Made by a program: the position numbers and the translations under genes. This document shows, in pieces, positions 1-12,300 of a stretch of DNA of 64,000 nucleotides. A model generated the notes under the pieces. It worked only from the letters and a program-made list of their open reading frames with translations, had not been told where the DNA came from and did not search any database. Source of the DNA: Macrotrachela quadricornifera (lineage: Eukaryota; Rotifera; Eurotatoria; Philodinida; Philodinidae); the NCBI GenBank assembly GCA_022393335.1, contig JAJEKB010021880.1, positions 3,427,037 through 3,491,036 on the forward strand. Reading direction: 5' to 3'. Position 1 is the stretch's first letter; each line of letters begins with the position of its first letter.

Positions 1-79
1 ACCAAACCTCACCAATTCCTAACATCAATTGATCAATGCTGATACCACATGATCACCGAACAGACTTCAGATTCGAAGT

Positions 80-190
80 CCCCGCATTGAAAAACCTCAA
101 GAAATGTCTTTTTCGAAAAATCGATTTTCGATGTTTTTTTGACCCTGCGGACACACAAGCAAGCAAGCAAGCAAGCAAACAAACAATTTA
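80..190 (+). repeat. dispersed repeat ending in AAGC microsatellite
   Basis: A T-rich stretch with GACCCTGCGGACAC runs into about five AAGC units and then AAAC units. The same arrangement (GACCTTTGACC, CGACGACAAAC, AAGC units, then a TTTTT and GACCCTCC-like tail) returns at 22.56-22.65 kb and 23.11-23.17 kb. This marks a dispersed repeat family rather than an isolated microsatellite. Its class is not clear. Confidence 0.55.
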
Positions 191-549
191 TGTTCCTAAG
201 ACTCTTCTCTACGAGAAAGAGAATAAAAAACATACTATATAGCTTAGTCTTTCACGAACCATCAAAATACTGTTTCTGCTAAATTCACATTCATTTATAG
301 AATGTAACATTATTGTGTAATCACTGTTCCCTCTCATATATTTTATATGAATGACAAGATCTATTGATACGTCACTACTAGTAGTTCGCTTTTATGGTTC
401 AAATCAAAATTTTATTTTGTCCTATTTCAGGATGATATTTTGATGTGAACTAGGATAATTTTAAACTGAATCGAATTTTAATCTGTCCTCCGACATATCC
501 ATATTGACCGTGATTTGTCCTCAAAAAACTTTGACGGTATTTGACAGAT

Positions 550-597
550 TGTGAAAAGATTTGGGAGCTAAGCTCCCCCTAGATCAGAATCCTGGTT
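550..597 (+). mobile_element. solo right end of a hAT-like element
   Basis: The stretch GAGCTAAGCTCCCCCTAG followed by CCTGGTTCCACCACTA closely matches the right terminus of the hAT element ending at 5434. The next eight bases are GTTCAAAG, where a target duplication would lie. No matching left end or second GTTCAAAG copy is seen between 1 and 550. The partner end is therefore either outside the window or deleted. Confidence 0.6.
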
Positions 598-1249
598 CCA
601 CCACTAGTTCAAAGAACAAAATGGACTAGACATGATAGGGACCATGAACATTCTGAACGAGTCCAAACCTATTTGAAGAACATTTCTCCAAAAGATGACT
701 AATCACGACGAATGTGCAGGACGTGTTTTTACTTGGTCTATGTGAAGCGTGAGATCTTATCAGTAGTTGTCATTACATATAATTGTGCAAAAGAAACATG
801 TGCATGTTGATAAGACTTGCTGTTGTTGTCACTAGACGAAGACAGATATCTAGACCAAGCAAGTTTGATTATCTTTCATTTCATCACAAAGCAAGGTATG
901 TATTAATCAAACTAGGAACACAAATAGGGAGTGCGTGGGTCGTAATGCTTTATCTGCTTCGAAAAATTAATAGAGAAAAAGAAATTTACGCTCTCCTCCT
1001 TACTCTTGAAAAATTTGTTTCTTTACTGAGCAAGATACAAAAAAAAAGAATTACGCTCCCTTGCCTCTAAAAATCTCATTTTTTTGGGTATCAAAGCAGT
1101 AACATTTCAATCAGAATGACTTTTGATAATAGAATTGCGCGTATAGGGATATCATTTTCGAGTCTATTTCTAGAAATCTGACGTCGGTTGCGGCTTTCCA
1201 CTCCTGACAATAAAAACTCCTCTACGTATCGCCATTTGTAGAAGCCTAA

Positions 1250-1489
1250 AAACCTACGGAGGCTCGTCATAAAACAGAAGACAAGGTATATCTGAACGTT
1301 CTAGCGTGTGTGAATACATGCAAAATTGATCCATCAGATGCATGTGTCACTTGTGCGCGAAACCTTAAAAGTCGCTGCATGAGATCTAAGTGCGACTGTG
1401 CTCAATCAACAATATTAGATATAGATGAAAGTGATTTCACTTTGGAAAGCAGTTTTTTTAAATACGAATACATTTTATCTGCAATATGA
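1250..1489 (+). other. cysteine-rich open frame without ATG
   Basis: An 80-codon frame (79 residues before the stop) lies between an in-frame TAA at 1247 and a TGA at 1487-1489. It has no early methionine, so it would have to be an internal exon or a gene relic. The translation has seven cysteines spaced C-x3-C-x7-C-x2-C-x7-C-x4-C-x-C, within segments such as CKIDPSDACVTCARN and SRCMRSKCDCAQ, followed by an acidic stretch DIDESDF. The spacing looks like a zinc-binding motif, but I cannot place it in a family. Function unknown. Confidence 0.35.
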
Positions 1490-2316
1490 TAATTCCAATA
1501 ATAGGATCAAAAAACAGCTTTTTACTGATTCTTTTTATTTATTGGCGACATTTTTTGTCAATCATTTATACAAGATCTTTTCACGATATATTGTCATCAT
1601 GGGCGGCGGAACGTTTTGAATCTAGGGTAGGCTCAAGATTTTTGATAAGACCCTTGCTGACAGGTTAAAAATTGAGAGGATAATTTTTTAATGCTACGCC
1701 ATCCATGTAATCATCAAACGCACTTTAAATGCAGATAGGTGTGTTTTTATTGCAAATGCCGTCGTTCTAGCATATTTTGTATTGAAGAATGGTGGAAACG
1801 CAAATAAACGCACTCACCATTGTTCTTCTTGAATACATTCAGAGAACGTTTACAGTTTGAAAACACTAATATAAATAGACACATCCACATGCGTTTAAAA
1901 TTTTTGTTTAATACACGTTGGCACTCATCCATGTCGCTTCATTTGTTAGAATCATATTTAATAATTAAAAGAAGCGATGTGTCCTTCAGTACGTGCTTCT
2001 AATTGACATACTCAATAAAACGTGTTCCAGAGGTACGTCTCTCAATGTATTGCATTTGCGGAAATGCGTCTAGACTCGATTTAAGGTCTTCCCCCCTCAG
2101 AAACCAACTTTGTCATTTCTCATCCGATTTCAACGAAAATTTCAGAAAATGTTAGCCTTGGCTAGGGAGACCGGTTAAAATATCTCCCCACATCTCTAAG
2201 AAACGAATCAGTTACAGTCAATTTATTGGTCAAAAGTACCCTTCACGCAGGGAAGGTTTTCGATATAAGAATATTGGCTAATCATGTCGGGGTGATATTT
2301 AAGTTGTAGAGTGCCC

Positions 2317-2490
2317 TTAGGGCTAGGTTGTAATAGAGTCCAATTTTTGAATTTCCCTTTATTTGATTTTTAAAAATACTTTCTCGGAATATTGTCAAAT
2401 TCATAGCGCTCATAAATATGAATTGTTTAAGTTTTTTATTTCATCAAAAGAGAAATTCAAAAATCAGACTCTATTACGACCTAGCCTTAG
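2317..2490. mobile_element. small palindromic MITE-like element
   Basis: The left arm begins TTAGGGCTAGGTTGTAATAG and the right arm is its near-perfect inverse, ending in GACCTAGCCTTAG. Arms are about 40-45 bp around an AT-rich centre, for a total of about 174 bp. There is no coding capacity. The superfamily is not certain. Confidence 0.6.
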
Positions 2491-3732
2491 TTGTCCTCTA
2501 TTCAACAAAAAAAAATTCTCCCTTCTCTTTTGAGTCATTATTAAGAAATCCGTCCCCATGTAAACGGTACACTCGAAAAAATTAATTTTGAGAAAAACGC
2601 AAAAGAAGTTTTAGAGATGGATTTTTACAGTCAAATCCAAAAAAACATTTACATGGTATATTTTCAATATATGCCAATGGATTTTTTTAAAGCGCGTAAC
2701 AAGTGAATAAGCTAACGCTATCTATCATACTTAATATGAAAAAATGTTATGTGCAATGCGGTTATATGGAACAATAAGCAATTTTTCAAAAACTGAAAAC
2801 CATAAAAATTTCTAGGAAAATAGGGTAGTAGGGTGGAATTTTTTACGATAAGTCTTTTCAAACCTAGCCAAATTTTCAAAAAACCATACATATTCTAAAA
2901 GAGGAAATTTCGGTGCACCTTCCTATACTAAAAATTCAATATTGATTTATTTTCGAAAAAAGTAAATTTTCTAAGGGGGGAGGGGGCTTAAGGCATCCTT
3001 TTAATGCGTTCAGGCACGATTCAAAAGCTTTTCAAAGTCGCGTTCAAACACAGTTCCATTGTCAATTCCGTCTGGAGACATTTATATTCAAAAAATATTG
3101 ACATGGGTATAAAGGTAGTCTAATCGGTGTAGATACACAGTTAACGAAGAAAGCTGCATCTAGACGAAAATGTGAACGTGAGTCCAGCAAGATGCTTCTT
3201 CGGTGAAACGCTACTAAAATTTGAAGAGACACTTTGTGTCATGTTTTCTCATCATATCGATTTAGAAGTTTGAAACTGGGAGCAAAACGTTTTTTTAAAT
3301 TCAGTTTGAAAGATATGAGTAATCAAAGACATAAAATGTGTTTCGCTTTTGAATTAAGAACTCGTAAAAAACGCGAGTTGATATCGATAAACTCATAAAA
3401 ATGTCTTAAATTACAACATGAAAAGTATAGAGAATGCCTTTATGACAGGCTTGTTACATTATATGGCTTATCAATGTATAAGAGATCTCTCTACGATTGT
3501 AGAGAAAAAAAATATCGAATATTTTTGTCGTGAATATTTTTCGGTAAGATGTCTTCTTTAGATATGCACCCAAAATTTTTTTATCTTCGATAAAACATCA
3601 CCGAGGTCCGTAGCACTTGTGGATCGCATACTAGACTCTTTACACGAAGAATAAGCCCAAAACCAGTTTTTGGTATGCTCTTCATGCAACGAGCTTATCA
3701 CATAATTGAAAGATGCCACACATCTCAGCAAC

Positions 3733-5434
3733 TAGTGGCGGGACCAGGGGGAGCTAGCGGTAGCTAAGCTCTCCCTAGAAGGTTTTGAGCTCCCTCTAGG
3801 AAGTTTTAGCTTCATTTAAATTGTTAAGCTGTCGTCATTAAAGAGTTGTAATGTACATAGTTGAAGTTTATAGAGCCACTTGTCTAATCTTTGTCGATCA
3901 AGAACTACCTTTTCTTTGGCATTGCTTCTGTATGTTTCATGAGCGACACTTTTATGTCATTGCATGATATTATTTGTAAGAAATCAGCGTACTAATCGTG
4001 ATAGTGTATAAAATCTCATCAAAGTAGTTTGTAAAAAATAAAATCTTATGAGCGATGAAAATGGTATTGATATGAATGAATCTATTAGAACTAGATGTCA
4101 TAAGACAAATCCATCGTATTTCAAAAACTGTATTATTAGAAAATCTGTTGGATATCGAGATAATAGTACGAATGAAGAATATTTTCGATTAAATATGTAC
4201 TGTTCAACAATTGATTCTATATTAGCTGAATTAAACGAACGAAAATTATCAACTACACTAGATCTACTCAATAAATTAAAGCCAATGAAACAAACATTTC
4301 CTTCAACTGTCGCTTGCGAAAGATTCTTCTTCAAAATGAAATTAATTAAAGACTATGTTCGAAATTCGATGGGCGATGAAAGACCTAGCGATCTTAATGT
4401 ATTGGCAATAGAGAAATAATGGGAACAAATTAAATGCTCACTTTTTTGTATACGCTCAGTATAATTTATTGCTCAGCAAGAAATTTAGTGTTCAATAAGT
4501 ATCATATTTGTTTAGTACATTAATAATTTTTGAGTATGAGTGTGGACGCCACTGTAGGAAGGCCAAATTCAGCGATCCCAAAAACACAAAACTGACAATC
4601 GTGTTCATAAAATTTCTTTGAACCAAAACTGGAAAAAACTCACCTGAGAATAGTTTACAAAATACTACTGTTAGATCATGAGACACATACAAGGATCCTT
4701 AAATCTACGTAGAAAAATCTTCATTATTTTATTTTTTAGGTTAAAGATTAATATATATATAGTGTTCTTTTTATTAATGCTGGAACATGTAGCGTCTTTA
4801 ATCTCAGCAATTCAATAGTAAAAATTTCTCAAAATACGTTTAAAACGTTCATATCTATCTAATGATTAACGGCTTTGATTACATGTGGTAATTTGAGAAA
4901 CAAATCAAAACCATGGTTTCTTCATTTTTAGTAACCGAAACTGGAGCTGGAAACTAGTTTGGAGTAATTTTCGCGATCGACGAGCTGTACAGAAAAATCG
5001 ACACTCTCACTCTCATCTTTATATACTAAGTCTTTTAACATTAATTAGTGAGCAAAAATAAATTTTTTGCTGAACAAAAACATTCCTCTCTACTGAGCAC
5101 TTGTTATAAAATACTGAGCGATTAAATACATGCCAAAAAGAATTCGAAATAGATTTTGAAAAAGTTGTTGATGTATTTCCATGAAACACAAAAACAGTAC
5201 AATCATGTTGAAATGATTAAGTTATTGTGAAATAAGTCCAAAATAAAAGCTGGTGGTGTGCTGACTTATATATAATACACGAGCAATAGCTAATTAAATA
5301 GGATATTAAGGTGGAAGGACCTACATCGAATTTCAAAGTTTTCGGGAAAAAAATATTGCACTATTGTAGACAGATTTTGGGTAATGAATATGGAGCTCAG
5401 CTCCCCCTAGAGTGAAATCCTGGTTCCGCCACTA
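3733..5434 (+). mobile_element. hAT transposon, internally deleted
   Basis: The left end TAGTGGCGGGACCAGG and the right end CCTGGTTCCGCCACTA are terminal inverted repeats with one mismatch. They are flanked by an exact 8-bp duplication, TCAGCAAC, at 3725-3732 and 5435-5442. An 8-bp target duplication with ends of the AGTGGCG..CCAGG kind is the hallmark of hAT elements. The 1702-bp body keeps a transposase remnant at 4048-4419 and otherwise shows only AT-rich DNA. It is much shorter than an autonomous hAT. The exact target duplication suggests the copy has not been rearranged since insertion. Confidence 0.9.
4048..4419 (+). pseudogene. hAT/ZMYM1-like transposase C-terminal fragment
   Basis: A 123-residue frame whose second half matches the C-terminal dimerisation region of hAT transposases and the ZMYM1-like proteins derived from them: a T(V)ACERFFF-type segment, then KMKLIKDYVRNSMGDERPSDL and the terminal LNVLAIEK. 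The usual upstream parts (BED or TTF zinc finger, RNase H-like catalytic core) are absent from all frames inside the element, so this fragment cannot transpose by itself. It begins at ATG 4048 and ends at TAA 4417-4419. It could be expressed as a short dimerisation-only protein, but decay is the simpler reading. Confidence 0.75.
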
Positions 5435-5442
5435 TCAGCAAC

Positions 5443-6375
5443 ATCCTACTTTAAAGAGAAACATTTACACTATTTGATACCATCTTCAGAAAAAGACTAG
5501 TACACTTTCGCTTCAAACTGCCCATGCCGACAGGACAGTCAAAAAATCCAAAGCTTTTCATTGATCTTTTGTAACATGCCTAATGGCTCCGCCGCCTATG
5601 ATTGTCATTAATATAAATTCAACTTCTGAAAGCTTTCTCACACATAATTCTTCAACAACCATATTAGAGCAACATGACTATTCTTCTCCTTTGAAAAAAA
5701 TTCTCAAGAGATATTCTTTTTGTTTATTAAGTATAGTAGTTTAAAGATAAAACAGACAGTGAAATAGAAAATTTTGTAGAGAATTAAACGCTCTACAAAA
5801 CTAAATAGTGAGAAAATGTTTCTCATTTTGTATTAAATGAGTGTCAATTAGAATACAAAATGAAACGAAATAAAATTCTGTACAAACATCATTTTGAGCT
5901 CTTTAGAAGAGCGACCTCATGATTCACTAAGCTTTCATCAAAACGAAATGTTTGATACTTATTCGGAAAGAGCATAAAATTCTGATTCTAACTGACCTAA
6001 AACTGGGCGAACATTTTTTATTAAGACTTTTTAGACACAGGTTAATACTTTGAGGTTTTCTACGATGGAGAACTCGAATCGAAGCCTAAGTTGTTTCGAA
6101 ACCTTATTAGTTGATCAATAACCAATATAAATCAAGTTTTAGTAGAAAGGGCTCACAAGGATTAAATCCAATGTTTACACGTTCATTAAATATTTTCGAA
6201 TGATTGGAAAAAGGTAAGTTATTTTCTTCAGTCCTCTATAGAGTTATATTAGAGAAACATAATAAAAGTGGAGATGTGATATTCTTTTTCATCTATCGAA
6301 AAACATATTTATCTAAATAATTCGATCAAAACATGATATTTAAGTTTTCTATGAAATTTAGTTCCTTTAATTAAT
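5443..6375. other. intergenic, upstream of the ART-TPR-NHL gene
   Basis: AT-rich DNA without an open frame of interest or clear repeat. It should contain the promoter and 5' untranslated region of the downstream + strand gene, but no specific element can be named. Confidence 0.5.
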
Positions 6376-9300
6376 ATGGCTACATCTATTCTACCAAATG
6401 ATGCTTCATACACAAATATTGATGATAAACATCTTGAAATATTCTGTCTTATTTGGCTTGATTCAAATGCAAATGTTAATGAAACTCGAGATACAGAACA
6501 AAAATTACGTTCTATTATTAATTATCTTAAGAAATTTCAAGATATAAAAAAATGTCAACAATATATTGAACAAACATCAGAAAGAGATCGATTAGTTCTT
6601 ATTGTTAGTGGTCGATTAGGACGAGAATTAGTACCATCTATTTATAATCTTCGACAAGTTATATCAATTTATGTTTATTGTATGGATAAAAAAGGCAATG
6701 AAAAATGGGCGTCTAATTTTGGAAAGGTAAAATTAAACAGAAAATTTCAGTTTTTATTTTATTTATTGTTTACAGGTGAAAGCTGTTGTTACTGAATTTG
6801 ATGAGCTCATTTCACGAATTAAAGAAGATCATCAAATTCAGAAAAAAGTTGAAGAACCATTATCAATTAATATTTGTACAACAAGTATTGGTGCAGGTAA
6901 ATCAACAGCAGGAGTTAATGGAGAATTTGTTTTTTCTCAAGTTCTTATTGATTGTCTTTTACGATTGAAATCTACTCAAATAGATAAAAATGAACTTATT
7001 AATTATTGTAAAACTCAATATGATGGAAATACTAATGAATTAAAGAATATTCAGGAATTTCAAAAAGATTATTTACCTAATAAAGCGTTATGTTGGTACA
7101 CAAGAGAAATGTTTTTTTATAAAAATCTTAATGCTGTTCTACGAAAACAAGATATTCATATGATGTTTTTATTTCGTGAATATATATCTGATATTCATCG
7201 ACAATTACAAAAATATCAATCTAAGAATTCGTTAAAAGTTTATCGAGGTCAAAAAATGACAACTAATGAACTTAAGACTCTAGAACAAAGTATTAACCAA
7301 TTTATTTCTATCAATTCATTCTTCTCTACTAGTACTCAATATGAGGAAGCTTTTGCATTTATCAAATGTTCTATTACTTCAAAAGATTCTGAACGAGTAT
7401 TTTTTGAAATTGATGCTGATCCCAAGATGGTCACTACAAAACCATTTGCTGATATAAGCCAATTTAGTGCTATTCCTAGTGAATCAGAAATACTATTTAT
7501 GATTGGATCCATTTTTCGCCTAAAAAGTATTAAACGTAATGATGATCAAATTTGGATCGTTAAAATGACGTTATATAGTGATGATGAACATGATTTAAAA
7601 GAAGTTCTTTTACATATGAAACAACAAATTGGAAGTGGAGAAACAAATCTTCGAATATTAGGAAAAATATTATGGAAAATGGGTAAACTTGATTTAGCTG
7701 AAAGATATCTTAAACGTTTACTAAAAGAACTTCAACCGAATGATCATTTACGTATCAATTTATATGAAGACCTTGGTGAGCTTGCATCACAAACAGGTGA
7801 TTATGACATGAGTGTTCAATGGCATCAAAAAGCACTCGAATTTAAAAAGAAAAATCCATCAATCTTCAAATCAAATATTAATGAAACAAATAATTCTACA
7901 GGTAAGCTCATCAAAAGAAAATCTATTATTTTTGAATAACTATCTCATATAAAAATAAATATTTTCAGCGTTATTGCGAGTGGAACTAGTACGAGGGGGC
8001 CATCTTTCACCAATCTTTAGAAATTTCATTGTTTGGTCCGATGTTTTCTAAATTTTTTAAGATATTTTCGAAGAATTTTTCCACTAGTGGCGTAGTCATG
8101 ATGGATCCAGAGGTGCTCACCCCTAATATTCTAGAATTGCAGTTCTTTTTCTTCATAAAGTAAAATTATGATGACAGGATCTATCTATTGTTTCTAGTAT
8201 TGAAAAGAACGTAAAACATGAGTTCAACAATAAATTAGAGGTATTCGCAAAGTAACAAGATTGTTTCATGTCAGAGTACATAGAGATTATTGTCCATATC
8301 AGAGTGAAATAACTGTAGGCATTGTTTGAATAACTTTGAAACAACACAAGAAATACAAATTGAATATTTAGCACTATTTAAGGCCAAGCTGCTACGACTA
8401 ATGGTAAAGTGATATAAATTAATTAAAAACTTTTTAGTAACTCAATTTCCTCTCGCATATTGCCGACCACTCCCATCATAAAAGACTATGTATGAACAAA
8501 AATCAGGAATGAGTCATTGAATTTGATGTAAAAAAGAGTTAATGTTTATTACTTAACACTTAATTCACTTGAAATAAAATAGTTGAATGATAAATTTAAG
8601 ACAAATACAACTTAATTTCGATTTTGTAGAAAAAGATTATTTCACGAAAATAACGATATTCAATAAAGTTTTATCAAAATTTTTGCAGGATCAAGGAAAC
8701 CAATTCTATTAATGGATTTTTCAAATTTGTGAACTTGAAAATTTCTCTAGGGAAATATTGTTTATAGATTTATAACGTTATTAAACAAAGTTTCATGAGA
8801 AGTTATCAAGGTAGAGAAACCATGTTACGATTCAAATTTCTCAATTCTGAAGAACCTTGATCAATCGTTATAAAATTCCGTTACTTTCAAGAAATACTCG
8901 TTTCATAACGAAATTCTCAAGCTACAAATTTTGCGTTATTCAATGACACTACTACTTTTACTTTGATTTTTTAAGGTTAAAATGTTAAAGCACAATATTT
9001 TAACTTCACGAATGAAAGTAAAGTTAAAAGTACATTTCTGACCATGAATAGTTTTTAATAATGATTAATAGATGCCTCTCGCCTATTTTTTATTAATATT
9101 GTTGATTAAATCATGTTAAAAAAATAGGTGTTGTTGTAGAACCATTTGATTGCAATAATTGAAATTGCTAAAAAGGTCTCGTACGAATCTAAGATACTTA
9201 CAAAATATTTGTCAACAGTTCATAAAGGTTTTTCAAAAGTTTTATAGATTTGCTACGAAACATTAAAAAAATGTTTTCAAATTGATTGCAAGAGTTGGAA

Positions 9301-12300
9301 TAAAGATCACCAAATCCTCTTTGGTTCAGTAATTATGTTATTATTTTTCAGCGTAGAAATATTTCTAGAAACGTAATTTGTCATAAAAAAGAAGATGCGC
9401 GATGAAACTTCTAAATAGCTAGAACTATTTTTTATTTTTTCACTACTTTTTGAATTATGTAGAATCATCGATAAATTCCTACGAAATGAATAAAATTTTC
9501 ACTTAAGCAACCAATTGTTCATTATGATAAATTTTTCTGAAGAGAACATTCATTGTGAGATTATGACAATAACTGACAAAAAAGTTAAAAATACTACAGT
9601 CAAAAGTTCGAAGAAAATGAGAATAATGTAACCAAACAAGAATTTTTCTTCCTCATATATCATTAATAATGTCTTGTAACTGTAGAGATGATCGGAAAAA
9701 ACCAAAAAATGCTTCGACAACAGGAATGTCAGGGTTTTCCGATCTCTAGCATTCCGTTTCTAAAAAATGAAACCCTGTTAAAGTTGCGTTTTTTGTTTAT
9801 AGAAGCGGGAAATACATTTATATTTCCTGTTCTCGAAAATGAAACACAAAAGTGACATTCCTATTTGACATTACATCTGCAAGCAACAGAGAATGCTTTT
9901 ATTCTATAAAAAAAGGTTCCTAGACAAAATCTTTTAAGATTCTAGGTTTGGATACCATTTTATGAGACTTTTTGGCTTAAATTCAAAAAATAGATAAAAA
10001 AAGGGTTCACATAATGGTACTCTCAACTCTAGAACTCTAAACGATTCAAAATTTTCGATAAAACTCTTAATGTTTCCTTATGATACTTTTGTTTTTTTTA
10101 GAGAATAAAGGCAGTACTTCTTTGTTTAACAAAATTGTCCAAAAGGTCTGTTATATTCTTTTATTTTTGTAGTGCATCTATATATATTATTATTTCTGTT
10201 TCTAGTTTCCATTCGGCACAGCAAATCAGACAGGTAAGAACATAAAAATTCTTTTCCCTTTCAATTTTTAACCAATGAACAGTTAAGTATGCGTCTAAAT
10301 GTGCTTTATTTTTCTGTGTGACTAATTACCCAGACAGACGTGTAGACAAAACTCAAAATTTATCTAAAAAAAAAAATCATTTTCCAATTAAAGGACCCCA
10401 CCGGATAAGACCGTAAATCTGGCTCCCAACAATTCTGCCTCAAACCTATACCAAAAAAAAACTTACATTTTTTACATGTTTCGGTGTATTTTTTTTGACT
10501 TTGACTTGGGTAGGAAAAAATTCTAAGGACCATCCTCATTTGTGGTCATACATATATTTTGGCTTATATAGCCATATATTGTACTCTTCGAATTTTTTAC
10601 GTCAAACATTTCTTTTTAAGTTTGCATACTAGGAATTGATGCTCGATACTTAACATCTTCCTTCTTAAGGAATATAGGATTTCTCTGCCTTGTCAGTATC
10701 AATTTTTTATATGAATCCGCAAACATGATTTCAGTGCAACAGCTCATTCTCCCATATAACATCTTTTACTACTGACACTGTATAGGAACCACGAATTTCC
10801 ATCAAAAATATCAAAAAAATGGGTAGTATAGGTTGAAATTTAAGGAATATGAGGCTGAAGAGGAGTAGGGGTAAAATTTCGATGAAAATATTTTACGATG
10901 AAAAGTAAAGTTTTTGGTATATTTTCGCATGCTGATTCCGAATATCAAGCTTATTTTCTATGAAAACCAATTTGCGATAATCAAAACCATGAAATACTAA
11001 CAAATATCGATGATAGCTATTGTCAGCAATGAAACTGCCATCTATTATCTTTCATTCAAGGCAGTCACTATCGTAAATTTCTTTGCTTCAAGCACTTTTT
11101 CGAAGCTTATCACTTTCATGACTAAATACTTCATAACAACCTATTTATTGGACACATTTCGAATAAAATCAATCGTATAGAAAAATTAATATTTTGTTAC
11201 CCTTTCTCATAAAAAACACTAATGCTGAATACAACAATAGTATTATCTATTAAAACTTTCCGTTAATTGTATGGTGTAACTTAAAAAAGTCAAAATCGTT
11301 CTTTTCTTCACAATCTTGAGAATTCAATATCTCACGAAAAAATGACCATGGGCACAAATTCTTTTAGGATTAAAATACTCTAGGGTTTCCTTCGATGTGC
11401 TGAAAATACGAGGCAAAAAGTAGTGAATCACTTTGAACAGTTTACTCATTAGTTCAATTCTACAAAGATCTTGTGATGATGCTGAACAAAATCTTCGAGG
11501 ATTTCCAATCACATTCTAAAAGATGAGAACAAAAATCTTTTATTTTTCCGATTCTGAGATTCTGACAGGATTCTGGAATTTTTCTTACCGTTAGGGCTAT
11601 TACTTGAAACAATCAAAATGAATATTATTAATAATGAGAATGAAAATAAGAGAGACAACATTTTTACGTGGACTCACTTACCCGCTCGATAGAACACTGT
11701 TGGAAATTATATGAAATAAAATTTCAAGAAATATACTATCTTATGGGTGAGATATAAGTATTTTTTATCTCGATTTTAATAAAATAATGGATATGAAAAG
11801 AAAAAGAAGACCACTACAGAACAAGAAATCTCTCTATTTTTTCTATCACTAGTTTAATACATGATATTAAACAATGTTCAATATTTATGTCTTTCGAGGA
11901 TTTTAGACTACTTCTCTCAAGAAAAATTTGAGAAATCATTGGTATAGGTATCAGTAAAAACATATTATAATAGAACTTTTCTTTACAAGAACTGAGAATT
12001 TTTTCTATTCTTCTCTATCACACAAACAGAGTGAAAAACAATATTGTAGAAGTTATTTCTTTTCTCACAATTCATAGAAAATGGAAGATTTCTTTTGATG
12101 ATGATCTCGTTTTCTCTTTCTTTTAGTACCACTTCGTGCCAGTTCGATAGATACTCCTCCAAATATCAAATGGAACAAGAATGGTCAAACAGTAGGAGGA
12201 CAAAATCCAACACTTCTTCGTCCTCAAGGTTTATATGTGGATGATGAACAAACAATTTATGTTGCTGATTCTGAAAATCACCGTATTGTAGCATGGAAAT

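Larger units (their letters stand above)
1..3724. other. gene-poor region with scattered repeats
   Basis: No convincing complete gene is visible. Open frames here are short, lack family resemblance and have no consistent splice context. What can be supported is given in separate entries: an AAGC microsatellite near 152-186, a lone hAT-like terminal repeat near 550-597, a cysteine-rich frame at 1250-1489 and a palindromic element at 2317-2490. The rest looks like AT-rich non-coding DNA. Confidence 0.6.

Noticed and set aside
783..1070. 95-codon plus-strand open frame
   Set aside because: Composition is Lys/Arg/Leu-rich by chance in AT-rich DNA, with no family resemblance or splice context.
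6876..6920. GAGKST in the ART protein looks like a Walker A P-loop
   Set aside because: The Gly required five residues before GK is absent and no Walker B follows; the surrounding sequence fits the linker before the ART fold.
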